Made by a program: the position numbers and the translations under genes
Part shown: positions 12,740-25,801 of the stretch, piece by piece
Layout of the letters: the number at the start of each line of letters is the position of its first letter
Position numbering within the stretch: the stretch's first letter is position 1
Notes under the pieces: model-generated
Told to the model about the DNA's origin: nothing
The model's input: only the letters and a program-made list of their open reading frames with translations
Databases searched by the model: none
Assembly: GCA_036365145.1 (NCBI GenBank)
Contig: JAEOAD010000045.1
Span: 18,331,501-18,395,500, forward strand
Source of the DNA: Orientallactaga sibirica
Taxonomy: Eukaryota > Chordata > Mammalia > Rodentia > Dipodidae
Direction of reading: 5' to 3'
DNA length: 64,000 nt

Positions 12740-13370
12740 GCTGGAGAGATGACTCAGAGGTTAAAGTACTTTTTGTAAAACCTGATCTTCTGGGTTCCTT
12801 TATTCCTTAGTACCCACAGAAGGCCAGATGCACAAAGCAGTGCATATTTCTGCACTTAATTTGCAGTTGCAAGAGGCTGTGGCATGTTCATTCTCATTCT
12901 CTCTCTCTCTTTTTGCAAATAAATTAAAATGCTTTAAACAAAGGAAGGAAGGAAGGAAGGAAGGAAGGAAGGAAGGAAGGAAGGAAGGAAGGAAGGAAGG
13001 AAGGGAGGGAGGAAGCCAGCGAGCCAGCTGTGGTTGTGCATGCCTTTAATACCAGCAATTGAGAGGCATAGGTAGGAGGATCACCATGAGTTCAAGGCCA
13101 CCCTGAGACTACATAGTTAATTCCAGGTCAGCTTGGACTAAAGTGAGATCCTACCTTGAAAAACAAGAAAGAAAGAACGAAAGAAAGAAAGAAAGAGAAA
13201 GAAAGAGAGAAAGAGAGAAAGAAAGAGAAAGAAGGAAGGAAGGAAGGAAAGAGAGAGGGAGAGAAAGAAAGAAAGAAAGAAAGAGGGAGGGAGGGAAGGA
13301 AGGAAGGAAGGAAGGAAGGAAGGAAGGAAGGAAGGAAGGAAGGAAGGAGGGAAGGGAGGGAGGAAATAAG
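12740..13370 (+). repeat. tRNA SINE, B1 and long GGAA/GAAA microsatellites
   Basis: A plus tRNA SINE (12740-12930) ends in a (GGAA)n array at about 12941-13012. A plus B1 at 13025-13165 ends in a (GAAA)n/(GGAA)n/(GAGA) purine tract to 13370. Both arrays grew from SINE A-tails, and no coding meaning is needed for the open frames through them. Confidence 0.9.
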
Positions 13371-13771
13371 TAAGTTAGTTAGATGGACCAGGGACAAGAT
13401 AGGCTTCTCTGATAATATGCTATCATTTTCTGTTCTTGGCCCTATCCTTTACAGCCATTTTCCTCCTAGTGATGAATGAAGATGTATAAAGCATGCTTGT
13501 CATATAAGCAGTGATAGAAAGCTGGAAAAGAGAGCTAATAACATCAAATGTCAGTACATGATCTCAACATACTGGTTTGTTGAGCTGGAAAAAAAAATAG
13601 GGTCAGAGCATCACCTACCCAGCCATTGGGAGGTTGTTATCTATGTTGGGATGAGACCTTTCAAAGCATGTGCTTTGAGGTCTCCACGCTCTATATGCAG
13701 CATCAGAATGTAGAGTAGTTATCATTCTTAGTCTGCTAAGAGCTGTGCTTTAAAAAATTGTGAATGTTTGG

Positions 13772-14437
13772 GCTGGAGTGATGGCTTAGCAGTTAAGGCA
13801 CATGTCTGCGAAGCCCAAGGACCCTGGTTTGATTCTCCAGGTCCCGTGTAAGCCAGATGCACATGGTGGCACATGTGTCTGGAGTTCGTTTGCAGTGACT
13901 AGAGGCCCTGGCATGCCCATCCTCACTCTCTTTCTTTCTCTCCCTCTCTCCCTTTCTTTGTCTCTAATAAATAAATTAAATAAAATCTTTTTAAAAAATT
14001 GTGAATGGTGCATTTGTCAAGTGCAGTTTTTTTTGTTTGTTTGTTTTTGTATCTATTGAGAAGACCTGGTGCCAACACACTGTGAGATCATGGATGCAGT
14101 GGTCACTTTGTGCTCGGGGGATGGTGTTTTGTGGCAGTCCTCCCCATCCACTCATTCTTGCATTCTGTCTATCAAATTGTCTGTAGTGTTCCCTGAGCCT
14201 TGCTTTCAGGGAGACTCAGGACTCACCTAAAGTGCTGGGAAGAAGTGACAACTTGTCATTTTGGAAATTTATTCTTTTTTTTTTTTTTTTTTTGGTTTTT
14301 CGAGGTAGGGTCTCACTCTGGTCCAGGCTGACCTGGAATTCACTCTGTAGTCTCAGGGTGGCCTCGAACTCACGGCGATCCTCCTACCTCTGCCTCCCGA
14401 GTGCTGGGATTAAAGGTGTGCGCCACCACACCCGGCT
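13772..14437. repeat. tRNA SINE (+) and B1 (-)
   Basis: Plus tRNA SINE 13772-13985 with CT-rich tract and AATAAATAAA tail; minus B1 14276-14437 with T-run. The 290 bases between them hold no recognised element. Confidence 0.85.
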
Positions 14438-15224
14438 GGAAATTTATTCTTGACAGTGCATCATAACATGTAACTTTAAGGTCAGCCTTTGATTGCTTTT
14501 CAGATCTACATAAAGTTCAGGATTTATAGCTCTGCCAATAGAAATAGAAGAACAATACTCTTAATGATATTTCACTCAGTTCAGATATTTTCCATTATAC
14601 TGAGTGGTTGAAAAAACAATTGGTCCACATCCATGCCATACATGTGTACACCTTTGTTCAAACACACCTGAGCCATTTCTGCTCCCTTTCCCTTGTAGAC
14701 CAGATACCAGCCATACGTGGCTGTGAGCTGTGCACCTTCACCTAGAGGCTGCTCACACCCTCATCATCTTGATTGAAGTAGGCAGGAAATAAGATAGGAT
14801 GATGTTGCAGAGTAACATCCCCTCTCTAGCCCGGACCTGTCTGTGGCCTCCTGTTTGGGAGCTATTGCAGGAGGTGATAAAGAATGGGGAGATATAGTTC
14901 CCTTGCTCGGTGTTGGAAGTAGGCCTCTAAGTATCTCCATGGACTGGAACAAAGACTAGAAGCTGACAGGATGGAATATCATGGATTCATGTAAAGTTCT
15001 TCCTCATGTCCACATCTTAGCTGCATAAGAACAGACCACCTTGAGAGCAGTTCACTTGAAAAAGACCTGACATTTTTAATTGACTCAAGTTCATGATGGC
15101 CCAGAAGAGCTTATGCCGTCAGTCTGAGGATATCATAATCGGGACAGAATGTCCAGATCCTGGAAGATAATGGGAAATAATAGGTGAAGTACAGCAGGAT
15201 TATTGACATTCTGGAGCAAGTAAT

Positions 15225-15345
15225 TCTTCTTTCCTCTCTCTCTCCCCCTGTTCTTCTCCCTCCCCTTCCCCCTCCATCCCCTTCTTCTCCTCTCCCTCTC
15301 ATCCCCTCTCTCTTCCCTCCCCTTCCCTTTCCTCTCCTCTATTTC
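15225..15345 (+). repeat. Pyrimidine-rich low-complexity tract
   Basis: About 120 bases of almost pure C and T (CTCTCC/CTTCCC words) on the plus strand. It could be a decayed microsatellite; a capacity to form triplex DNA is possible but untested. Confidence 0.7.
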
Positions 15346-15894
15346 TGTGAGGATCCTTTCATTTTTTTTTTTGTGTTCTACCTGCATCTCTGGCCTCCAC
15401 TCACTGGATACCAGTAGCCTTCACCCACATGTGGGCACCTAAAATATCTCTAGGCATTGCCACATGCCACTAAGGGGCATGGATAAATGACTCCAGTTAC
15501 AAACCCATTCACTGAGTAGTCTTTGGCACTGTGCCATCAGTTCTGGGCTGTCTGGTTTATGAGGAAGAGTCACACAGTGGATTGAATCCAGAGAACGGGT
15601 GTGCCACACTGAGGTGGATAAACACCACATCACTACTAGGCTGGAGAAACTGAGTGCTTAGAATGGAGGAGGAGGGACTTTTCCCAGCTGCTTTGCTATA
15701 ACCTCAACCATGGAAGCATTCCTCCTTCAGTGTCCAGTAAAGATGGTGAGATTCAACCATTTTTACAGCCCTCAAAAAAAAGGCTCTTGAAAGGCTAAGG
15801 CAGGAAGATCACCAGTTTAAGGCAGCCTGGCTACCTAGAGAGATCCAATCTTAAAAACAGTAAAAGCAGCAGCAGCAGCCACAAAATAATAACA

Positions 15895-16840
15895 GAGGCT
15901 GGGGAGATGGCTCAGCAGTTAAAGGCACTGCTTGCAAAGCCTGTATGCTCAGGTTTGATTTCCCATTACCCACATAAAGCCAGATGTATAATGTGGTGCA
16001 TGCATCTGGAGTTTATTTGCAATGGCAAGAGGCCATTGCACACTCATCCTCTCTCTCTCTCTCTGCTAGCAAACAAATAAAATATTCTTAAAAAGAAAAT
16101 AAAACAGGGACAGACATACATGCCAATATTTAAGGAGAAAAAAATGCTCACCACCTTACCGTGCAATTCAGAGAGCTGTCTTTGATAGTATTTTATTGGA
16201 AGGTACTATAGGAGGGAGGTAATGGATCTTAATTTCTATGACCTTTAAGTTCACTTAAAACTGGTAGAATACTGGGATTGTCAAGAAAGCAAACAGCTCT
16301 CACTGGATTAGTAGAATGTGAATCCAGATAGTATAGTTCATGGTTGACATATATTCCTTTTTTTTTAAAGGTTTAGAGAGACTCTCTTTTTTTCTTTCTT
16401 ATTTTATTTATTTATTTGTTTATTTATTTATTTGTTTATTTATTTATTTAAGAGTGATAGAGAGAGAAAGAGGCAGACAGGTATAGAGAGAATAGGCGTG
16501 CCAGGGCCTCCAGCCACTGCAAACAAACTCCAGATGCATGCGCCACTTTGTGCATCTGGCTTGCGTGGTTCCTGGGGAATTGAGCCTCGTACTGGGGTCC
16601 TTAGGCTTCACAGGCAAGCGCTTAACCGCTAAGTCGTCTCCCCAGGCCCTCTTTTTATTTTATTTTATTTTATTTTATTTATTTTATTTTATTTTATTTT
16701 ATTTTATTTTTTTTATTTTTATTGGCAACTTCCTTAATTGTAGACAATATCCCATGGTACTTCCCTCCCTCCCCCCCACTCTCCCCTTTGAAACTCTACT
16801 CTCCATCATATCCCCTCCCCCTTAGAGAGACTTTTTTAAG
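15895..16840. repeat. tRNA SINEs, (TTTTA)n and an L1 3' end
   Basis: Plus tRNA SINE 15895-16095; minus tRNA SINE 16430-16650; (TTTTA)n at about 16650-16712, which is the A-tail of the minus L1 3' end at 16712-16830 (TTGGCAACTTCCTTAATTG next to CTCCATCATATCCCCTCC). Confidence 0.8.
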
Positions 16841-17025
16841 ATTAAGAGAAGGAAAGGAAAGTGCAGAGAGCTATTACCATGTGGAAGGCAGGAGAAGGTA
16901 GGAAACCCATGTAGGAATAGGGCCTCCCTCATCTCAGCCCAGGGGACAGGGCTTATCAGAGCAGCGACCTGGAAGTTCAGGAGAGATAAAAGCCAAAAAA
17001 AAAGCTCATATATTCTTTACTGCCA

Positions 17026-19212
17026 GGCTGGAGAGATGGCTTAGTGGTTAAGACCCTTGCCCACGAAGCCTAAGGACCCAGGTTCGATTCCCCAGAACCC
17101 ATGTATGCCAGATGCACAAGATAGAGCATGTGTCTGGAGTTTGTTTGTAGTGGCTAGAAGCCCTTGTGCACCCATATTCTCTCTCTCTCTGAAAATAAAT
17201 AAAAATTTTTAAAAATATTCTTTACTGCTACACATACAGAGAAAAACTGTCAAATTGGATTGTCTTTAGAAGATAACTGGGAAGATAAATCATAGGTATA
17301 GGAGTTAGTTGTAGGTTCTGTCCTAGTTTTACTAGGAAGCTTGTTGAAGTTAACCATCTCATTTTGTTTCTATACCTTTAAAATAGTGGAAAGGAGTGGC
17401 ATCAATTTGGAGGATCATGGTAAAGATTAGAGTTTACATGGGCACCTCAGAGGCCTTCATTCTAATTCTTAGTGGCTGAGTGACTAGGTGTACTCCCTTC
17501 TTGTAGGGGGGTTACATCTTACTGGGGCAGATGACTAAGAGAATCTAACATAATGATTTCATTGTTGTTTTTGTGTTGTTTTTTTGCTTTTCCAAGGTAG
17601 GGTCTCACTCTAGCTCAGGCTGACCTGGAATTCACTATGTAGTCTTAGGATGGCCTTGAACTCATGATGATCCTACTACCTCTGCCTCCTGAGTGCTGGG
17701 ATTAAAGGCGTGTGTCATCATACCTGGCTATGATTTTTTTTTTTTAAGTGTTAAAAGAGTTGACCTTGGTATGGAGAAATGGCTCCATGGTTAAGGCACT
17801 TGGGTGCTATTCCCCAGTGCCCACATAAAGCCAGATGCACAAAGTGGCACATCATCTAGAGTTTGTTTGCAGCAGCTAGAGGCCCTGGTGCACCCATTTC
17901 TTCTCTCTCTCTTTCTCCTTGCAAATAAAGAATTTTTTTTTTCGAGGTAGGGTCTCACTCTGGCTCAGGCTGACCTGGAATTCACTATGTAGTCTCAGGG
18001 CGCCCTTGAACTCTCCGCGATCCTCCTACCTCTGCCTCCCGAGTGCTGGGATTAAAGGTGTGCACCACCATGCCCAGCACAAGTCAACTTTTACTTATAA
18101 ACAAATTTATTGCCCGGCACTCGGGAGGCAGAGGTAGGAGGATCGTGGAGAGTTCAAGGGCGCCCTGAGACTACATAGTGAATTCCAGGTCAGCCTGAGC
18201 CAGAGTGAGACCCTACCTCAAAAACCAAAAAAAAAAAAAAAAAATGGTTGTAATAGCCAGGCGTAGTGGCACATGCCTTTAATCCCAGCATTTGGAAGGC
18301 AGAGGTAGGAGGATTGCCATGAGTTTGAGGTCACCCTGAGACTACATAGTGAATTCCAGGTCAGCCTGGACTGGAGTGAAACCCTACCTCAAAAAACCAA
18401 AAATAAATAAAATAAAAAAGTTGACTTGTGAAAAAGGGGAATATATTTATTCATATAGCTGCCAATAAATACAAATTGAGCCAAATTGCTGTGCAGAAAT
18501 AAAATGAGTTTTCCCAGGAGAAAGTGGATTCCTCTTAGAGTCAAAATAAGACCACTGTGATCTCTTATCAGGGATGTATAGAAGGTATTTTGTATGAATA
18601 GGAAGTTGGGCTCAAAGGGTAGGCAAACTATACTTATCCATAGGCCACATGTAGCCAGGCACCAATTATTGTAAATAAAACTTGATCAGAACACAGTTAT
18701 ACCCATTTATTTATATTGTGTGTGACTATTTTCCTACTATGATGTAGAGTGAGTAGTAGTTGTAATACAGACCACATGGTGTTTTTGAGTCTGTTTACTG
18801 TCTGGACCCACAGAAAAGTTTGCTGACCCATGGACTAAATACGTAATTAACAACCCAAGTTACTTCACAGACTAGTAACATTTCTAAATTCTCTGTGGTA
18901 GGGGTTTCAGATGTTAAGTGGAAGGAAGGTAATGGTTAAAGAGAAATGGTCAGTTTTTGTTATGGCAAGGAATAAAGACTGGAAAACACTTGATTAAATA
19001 ACTGGCAAGGTCACGTAAGGGTCTGTGATTTTATTTTATTTAAGAATAAAATTTTAAAGCCAGGTGTGGTGGTGAACGCCTTTAATCCCAAGCATTTGGG
19101 AGGCAGAGGTAGGAGGATTGCAGTGAGTTCGAGGCCACCCTGAGATTACATAGTGAATTCCAGCTCAGCCTGGGCTAGAGTGAGACCCTACCTCGAAAAA
19201 CCAAAAAAAAAA
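17026..19212. repeat. SINE cluster before the first visible UIMC1 exon
   Basis: Plus tRNA SINEs at 17026-17210 and 17762-17935; minus B1 at 17578-17732 and 17938-18080; plus B1 at 18112-18245 (head missing), 18258-18412 and 19063-19212. The B1 copies at 17938-18080 and 18112-18245 form an inverted pair only about 30 bases apart. Confidence 0.9.
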
Positions 19213-19786
19213 AAGCATGCTTCTGGGAGAAGGAGATTCAGGATCTGGGACTGTGATTTTATAAACATATCTTTTGGTTAAAGACAATATATGTATATAC
19301 CTGGGCTATAACCATCTATGCTCATTAAAAGTACATGGTAGTTCTAGCATCATGGAAGAGACTAGATAACTATAGGAGGGACAGTTTCCTCAGTTATAAA
19401 TGGAACACTGCAGAATTGTGGAAAGATTGAAGCTTCTGTAGGTACTCAGATATAGCTTCCATTACTGTATTTCACTGAAGTACCTCATTGTATGCATTTC
19501 ACTGGATTATGTGCTATACCAGATAGAATTTTGGTTTGCAAAGTCTAAATCCCTCTTGTGACTGCTGCAAACAGGTGTATACCCATAACCTTTTATAGAG
19601 TGAACTAAATCTTTTTGTTCTCATGACTTAGCAGACAGTAAAAGGTTTCTGTAGCTGGCAGTTTTGATGTACTCCCCCCCCCACACGCACACACTAGAAT
19701 AGTTTCAAGCTTTGCTTTTTCCTGTGTATGTTGTCTTTTATTTTCTGAGTCTACTGCCAGCTAACACTTTTTTTGGGGGGGGGCAG

Positions 19787-19868
19787 AGAAAGTATTGACT
19801 CAGAGACGAAGAGAGGCCAAGAAGAATGATAGCAGGCCAGCAGCACAGACTTCCCTGGACACTGACAA
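19787..19868 (+). CDS. UIMC1: UIMC1 coding exon (linker before second zinc finger)
   Basis: Encodes a stretch reading about EKVLTQRRREAKKNDSRP then AAQTSLDTDK, the polar linker between the two RAP80 zinc fingers. The acceptor CAG ends at 19786 (a CAGAG alternative would start the exon at 19789). The donor is a full GTAAGT at 19869. The exon ends in phase 2, and the lysine codon is completed by the first base of the next exon. Confidence 0.9.
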
Positions 19869-21704
19869 GTAAGTATTTGTGCTGCAGATACTTTGTGGCG
19901 CTCTTGTTTAACATCCCATCACTGGGACTGAATGAAGAGACCAGTTCCTGTCACCCTCTATTTCTTTGGCCTGCCAGTCACATCATTGCGTGGATACCTG
20001 AATTTCTTTGTGTTATTGCCAAGTTATGTTGGTGTAGGTCACTCCTCTGGCTTCTTTCAGTACACTGAAAATTGTCCTGACACCCACTCCACATTGCCTT
20101 TAGATCTCTGTTTTCTTGGAATTTACAACTGGATGACTGGTGCTTTGAGACAGTAGTGAGCACTTTGCTATGTCTTAATACAGAAGTCAAATTGCAAAGG
20201 ATTGAGCAATATAGTAGACTTCCTTGGGATGTGGGCTGCTGGCTGCTGGACAAAGAAACCCTTTCTGGGAAGGGGCCGGTGTCTATGCTGTCACTACTGG
20301 CAGTACCTCAGTGAGGCACAGGTAGAAACTTTCCAGTTCTTTTTTATTTTATTTTATTTTTTTTTAAACTAGTACATGAAAACTTAACAGTCCTACTTAT
20401 TAACAAGGTGCCATGTTATGTTTTGATATGTTTAAATAAGGTTCAACATATCTACTTATCATTTTTGTCTGGTAAAAACATCCAAACCCCTTTCTTCTAG
20501 CTTGTTCAAATATAGTCACCCTACTGTATAATAGGAAGGCAGAACTTGTACTACTGTCTAAGTACAAATTAGCACCAGTCCCTTCCCTTCCCTTTCCCCA
20601 GCCTCTGGTAACTACTGTTCTACATTCTGCATAAGTGTAAGGGCATACACTACTGAGTTTTCTGTATCTGGCTTATTTCACTTAACACAATGGTTTCTAG
20701 TTCCATCTATATTGCCACAAAGGATAGGATTTTATCATTTTTATGGCTGAATAGTACATAGATGACTGATTTGATTTACTAATCAGACATGTTCACTACC
20801 GTGGTAAAAATGTCATCTTGATTTAATGCACTTGGTGCTCCCTTTTCTGTCAAGATTTTAACTTCTCTTTGAAAAAACGATTACACATAATTTCAGAAGA
20901 GTTTGACAGAATGTTTTATGTGTGAGGAGCAATCAGCATTGTTTGAGATAGTTAGAAGACCTGATTTCATTACTGTCCCACTGCTGCAACAGCAGGTACT
21001 GAGAAACAGCCAGGGAAAACTGCTAATCACTTTCTCCTTTTGATTGGCACAGGGTTAGTTTTATTGGTGATCCTGCTGAGTGAATCTGCATTGGTTGACA
21101 AGACTCCTCAGCAGAAGTTTTTGAAATGTAAAAACTACAATTTACATATCTCAGAGCCTAGAGGCAAAAGCAAATCTTGAAACTGGTTTTTCTTCCTCTC
21201 TTCTGATTGGCTAGGCATGAGAAGTGTTACCTCTGTAAATCACTCGTCCCACTCAGAGAATATCAGTGTCATGTAGACAACTGTATCCAGCTTGCCAGGG
21301 CTGACCCAGGAGATGGGCATGGTAGAGTACATCCAAGTGTGGAAAGGAAACAGCTGCACCGGAGGAAGAATCCAAAGGTACCTGTGGAATAGCCCCTCCA
21401 TTTGTTATATCCTGACTTCCTCCCTCTTTCCCTTCACCTCCCCTTCCTTCCTGTTTATCTTTTTATTTATTTATTCGAGAGAGGGGGAGAGAGAAAGAGA
21501 GAATGGGTGCACCAGAGCCTCCAGTCACTGTAAACGAACTCGAGATGCATACACCACCTTGTGCATCTGGCTTATGTGGATACTAGAGAATCAAACTTGG
21601 GACCTTAGGCTTCTCAGGGAAGTGCTTTAAACACTAAGCTATCTCTCCAGTCCCCTATTTTTTTTTATTTTGAAAATATTATTTATTTGCAGGCAGAGAG
21701 GTAC

Positions 21705-21741
<37 letters not shown>

Positions 21742-24700
21742 ATGAGAATGAGTGGGTGTACCAGGGCTTCTAGCCACTGCAAATGAACTCAAAATACATG
21801 GGTCACTTTGTCTATCTGGCTTACGTGGGTACTTTGCAGGCAAGCGCCTTAACCATTTAGCTGTCTCACCAGCCCTCCCCCCCCACCACCATTTTTCTGG
21901 AGTCAGGGTCTCATGTAGCCTAGATTGACCTTAAACTTACTGTATAGCTGAGGATGACTTTGAACTTGTGATCTTCTGCCTCACCTCCTGGGTACTGGGA
22001 CTTCAGGTTTATGTTACCCTGAGGAATCAAAACCAGGCAAGGCCAGCACTCTGCTGAACTGCACTCTCAACTCCTTCTGTTTATCTTGATACAAGATGTG
22101 TATTTTTTAAAATTGTGTTTTTTCTTCAGTTTAAAAAGTAATCTAGGGCTGGAGAGATGTCTTAGTGGTTAAGGCACATGCCTACGAAGCCTAAGGACCC
22201 TGGTTCAATTTTCCAGGTCCCATGTAAGCCAGATGCACAAGGGGTACATGCATCTGGAGTTCGTTTGCAGTGGTTAGAGGCCCTGGTGCACCCATTCTGC
22301 CTCTCCCTCTCTCTGTCTTTAATAAATAAGTAAAAATAAAATAAAATGTTAAAAAAAATTTTTTTTAAGTAATCTATGCTCACTGTACAAAATGAGAATC
22401 AGTAAATCATTAACCTCAATTCTCAGTGATTAACAGCTTTTAATTTTTTGGCCCATTTTCTTCTAGTCTTTTTTTCTGTGTATTTTTAGTGCAATTCTCT
22501 CCTTCAACTCTACACACTATATACATATAGTGTTGTACTATATATTATAGTGTAATTTTATGCTTTGGATTTATAAAAATTTACTGGATAGCACAGGTTC
22601 TTAAATTGTGGGTGGTGAACCCATAGGGGATAGTAAAAATGAAAATGGGATTTGTGAAAAACTTAGAAACAGTAAAATGTTTCTGGATATATAAAGACTA
22701 ACAATTAATCCAAAATCAAATGTTGTTGCAATGTTTCTGTCAATACTTGCCCGTGTTGCATTGTGCAGCTTCACTTCAGTGATGGTCCTGAACACACAGC
22801 ACATGTATTTTGCATTAGACATGTTATCATGCCACATAGCACCTACAAACACTGCCTGAAACACCTTGGCTCACATTCAAAACTGTTGCATGTTATGAAA
22901 GATAGTGTTTTTATTATACATAACATTTTTTTCTGATCTTATAGAAACATAATAGCTTAATCACAGGAAACAAAGACATTTTAATATTCTGTTGTCATTC
23001 CTCAGCATGTAAGTATTAAATTAGGGTTGTATTGTGAGAATGCTCGATTTTAAAAATTGAGTTTCTATTCATGCCTTTAAAATCCCAGCACTCAGGAGGC
23101 AAAGGGAGGAGGATTGCCATAAGTTCAAGGCCACCCTGAGAATAGAGTGAAATCCAGGTCAGTCTGGTCTAGAGTGAGATTCTACCTCAACCCAAAAAAA
23201 AAAAGAAAGAAAGAAAGAAGAAAGAAAAATTGAGTTTCTCAAAAAAAAAATCAGTAAAAAAATTTTGGCGTGGGGTTAGGAATTTCTAACAATTTCTGAA
23301 ATAGCCCTAAGCATACTAATGTCAATTTATACTATTTATTTATGAGAGAGAGAGAGTGAATGTGAGAGTGAGTATGGGCATGCCAGGGCCTCCTGCCACT
23401 GCAGACACACTGCAGACACATAAACATATTGTGTGTCTGGCTTTACATGAGTACTGGGAATTGAACCCAGGCAGTCAGGCTTTCCAAGCCAGTACCTTTA
23501 ACTGATGGGCCATCATCTCTCTAGCCCTCATTCTCTTGTTTCTCTTGCCCATTTTTTTTTCCTTTTGGTTTAGTAGGGTCTCACTCTAGCCTAGACTGAT
23601 CTGGAATTCACTATGTAGTCTTAGGCTGGCCTTGAACTCACAGCGATCCTCATCCTTCTGCCTCCCAAGAGCTGGAATTAAAGATGTGAGACACCATGCC
23701 TGGCTTCATACTTTTTTTTTTTTTAAAGGTAGACTTTAACTCTAGCCCAGCCTAACCTGGAGCTCATTCTGTTGTCCAGGCTTGCCTTGAACTTAATGGT
23801 GATCTTCCTGCTTTAGCCTCTCGAATGCTGAGATTAAAGGTGTAGGTTACCACGCCTGGCAAGATTTAATTCTTCATATACTATTTTGCATGTGTAGTAA
23901 GAATGTTTGGCAGTGATGGCATATGTATGTGTGTGGTGTGTGCACATGTATATGCAGATGCACCTGCCTGTGTGCATGCAGCGGCCAGAGGAAAATATTA
24001 AGTGTCTTTTCTCTGTCAATTATCCGTGTATTACCTTAAGACTATCTCTCTCTCTCAATGTGGAGCTATAGTTTTCATGAGTCCCAGAAATTTTTCTCTT
24101 TGTTACTCTCCATTCCTCTAATGAATGGAGTTGCAGGAATGTGTGGCCATGTCCAGCTGTTTACATGGGTCGTGGAAAATTGAAATCAGGCCCTTATGCT
24201 CAAAGGTGCTGCTCAAGGTGGAGCACCTGAGTTTGATCCCCAGACTCTCCATAAAAAGCCAGAAGCTGTGGCAAGCGTCTCTCATACCAGCATGCTGATA
24301 CTGCTGGTGAGATACAAGGCATGAGCAGAATTTTTTGGAAGCTCAGTGCAAGCCCAGCAAAGACCAGCAGAATGAGAGTCCAGAGAGAGAAGTCTTACCT
24401 TAAGAGAGGTGGACAGGCAAGGACTAACCCAAATACTGTCCTCTGACCTCCTCCACATGTGCACACTATAAGGTTTAGGAGTGACCAAGACCACACAAAC
24501 CACTCTGAGGCAAAGATGAAAACTTTTATTTGGGGAAAAGCACAAGCTGCCAGGGCTGACTCTCAAGAGCAGAGCACAGCCAACCTGAGTTTTTCAGGCA
24601 GTGGGCTTTATAGGACTTCTTTAGCTGGGGGAAGGTAAGGAAGGGAAAAGTTGAATTAAAAAGGTATCTTTAAGAGAGATCTAAGATAGCCAGGGTGTGA

Positions 24701-25625
24701 GACAAGAACAGTGACCAGGTGACTTACAAGATAAGGGGGCAGGAAACCATTGCCTAGGGGCATTGTTTGGCAAGGAAGGGATAATGGCTGGGGCATTTCT
24801 GGAGGAATGTGGATATTTCCACTTCTTTATGCCTCCTTGGTGACTCCATTTTGGGAGACTGTCCTAACACACAAAAGCACATACACATAAGTGATAATAA
24901 AAAATTCTGTTAGCTGGGTATGGTTGGACACACCATTAATACTACCACAGGCAGGGAAGAAGAGCAGGAGGATCACTGGCAAGTTTGAGGCAGCCTGATC
25001 TCCATAATGAATCCCAGATCAATCAGGCTACATAGTGAGACCCTGTCTCAGACCTTAAGACACAGAAACAATTATTGTTAGTGGTTGTATCTTGTTGGTC
25101 ACTTAACCATTGCTATATTATTGGTCATTTAGATTTTTTTTTAAATCCGTATTATATGATTGTTTAAAACATTAATCTGCCAGTTGTGGTGGTGCATGCC
25201 TTTAATCCCAGCACTCAGGAGGCAGAGATAGGGGGATTGCCATGAGTTTGAGGCCACCTGAAAATACGTAGTGAATTCCAGGTTAGCCTGGGCTAGAGTG
25301 AGACCCTAACTTGCAAAACCACACCAAACTAAAAACAAAACATTAAGGCCAGGTGTGGTGGTACATGCCTTTAATCCCAGCACTTGGGAGGCTAAGGTAG
25401 AAGAATCTCTGTGAGTTCAAGGCCATCCTGAGACTCTAGGTCTCAGAGAATTGTGGGTCAGCCTTGGCTAGAGCAAAACCCTACCTCGAAAAACAAACAA
25501 AACAAAACAGTAATCTAAGGTGAGCATGATATTATGTAGAGACAGGAGGATATGAATTTTTTGGCCAGTCTGAGCTATGTAGTGAATTCTAGGCCAGCAT
25601 GAACTAGATAGTGACACCCTTTCTC

Positions 25626-25669
<44 letters not shown>

Positions 25670-25754
25670 TATACCATTAATCCATTAAAAAAAATTTTAA
25701 GTTTTATTTATTCGAGGGAGGGAGGGAGGGAGGGAGAGAGAGAGAGAGAAAGAT

Positions 25755-25801
<47 letters not shown>

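Larger units (their letters stand above)
1..19786 (+). other. UIMC1: UIMC1 intron filled with SINEs and simple repeats; no exon found
   Basis: I searched both strands here for the first RAP80 zinc finger (CPLCDQCF...HAMYC in human) and for other coding blocks and found none, so the upstream exons lie left of the window. The stretch holds about 50 SINE copies, two L1 3' ends and several microsatellites, listed separately. Less repetitive pieces are near 880-1310, 2370-2750, 3240-4320, 7480-8560, 13380-13770, 14460-15890 and 18420-19050, where I see nothing that I can name. Confidence 0.7.

Noticed and set aside
13128..13480. Open frames on both strands through 13128-13479
   Set aside because: They translate GAAA/GGAA microsatellite units (runs of Lys, Glu, Arg or Ser, Phe, Leu) and are not genes.
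1..19786. Possible further UIMC1 exons upstream of 19787
   Set aside because: I looked for the first zinc finger and for the Abraxas-binding region and found no matching coding block with splice sites.
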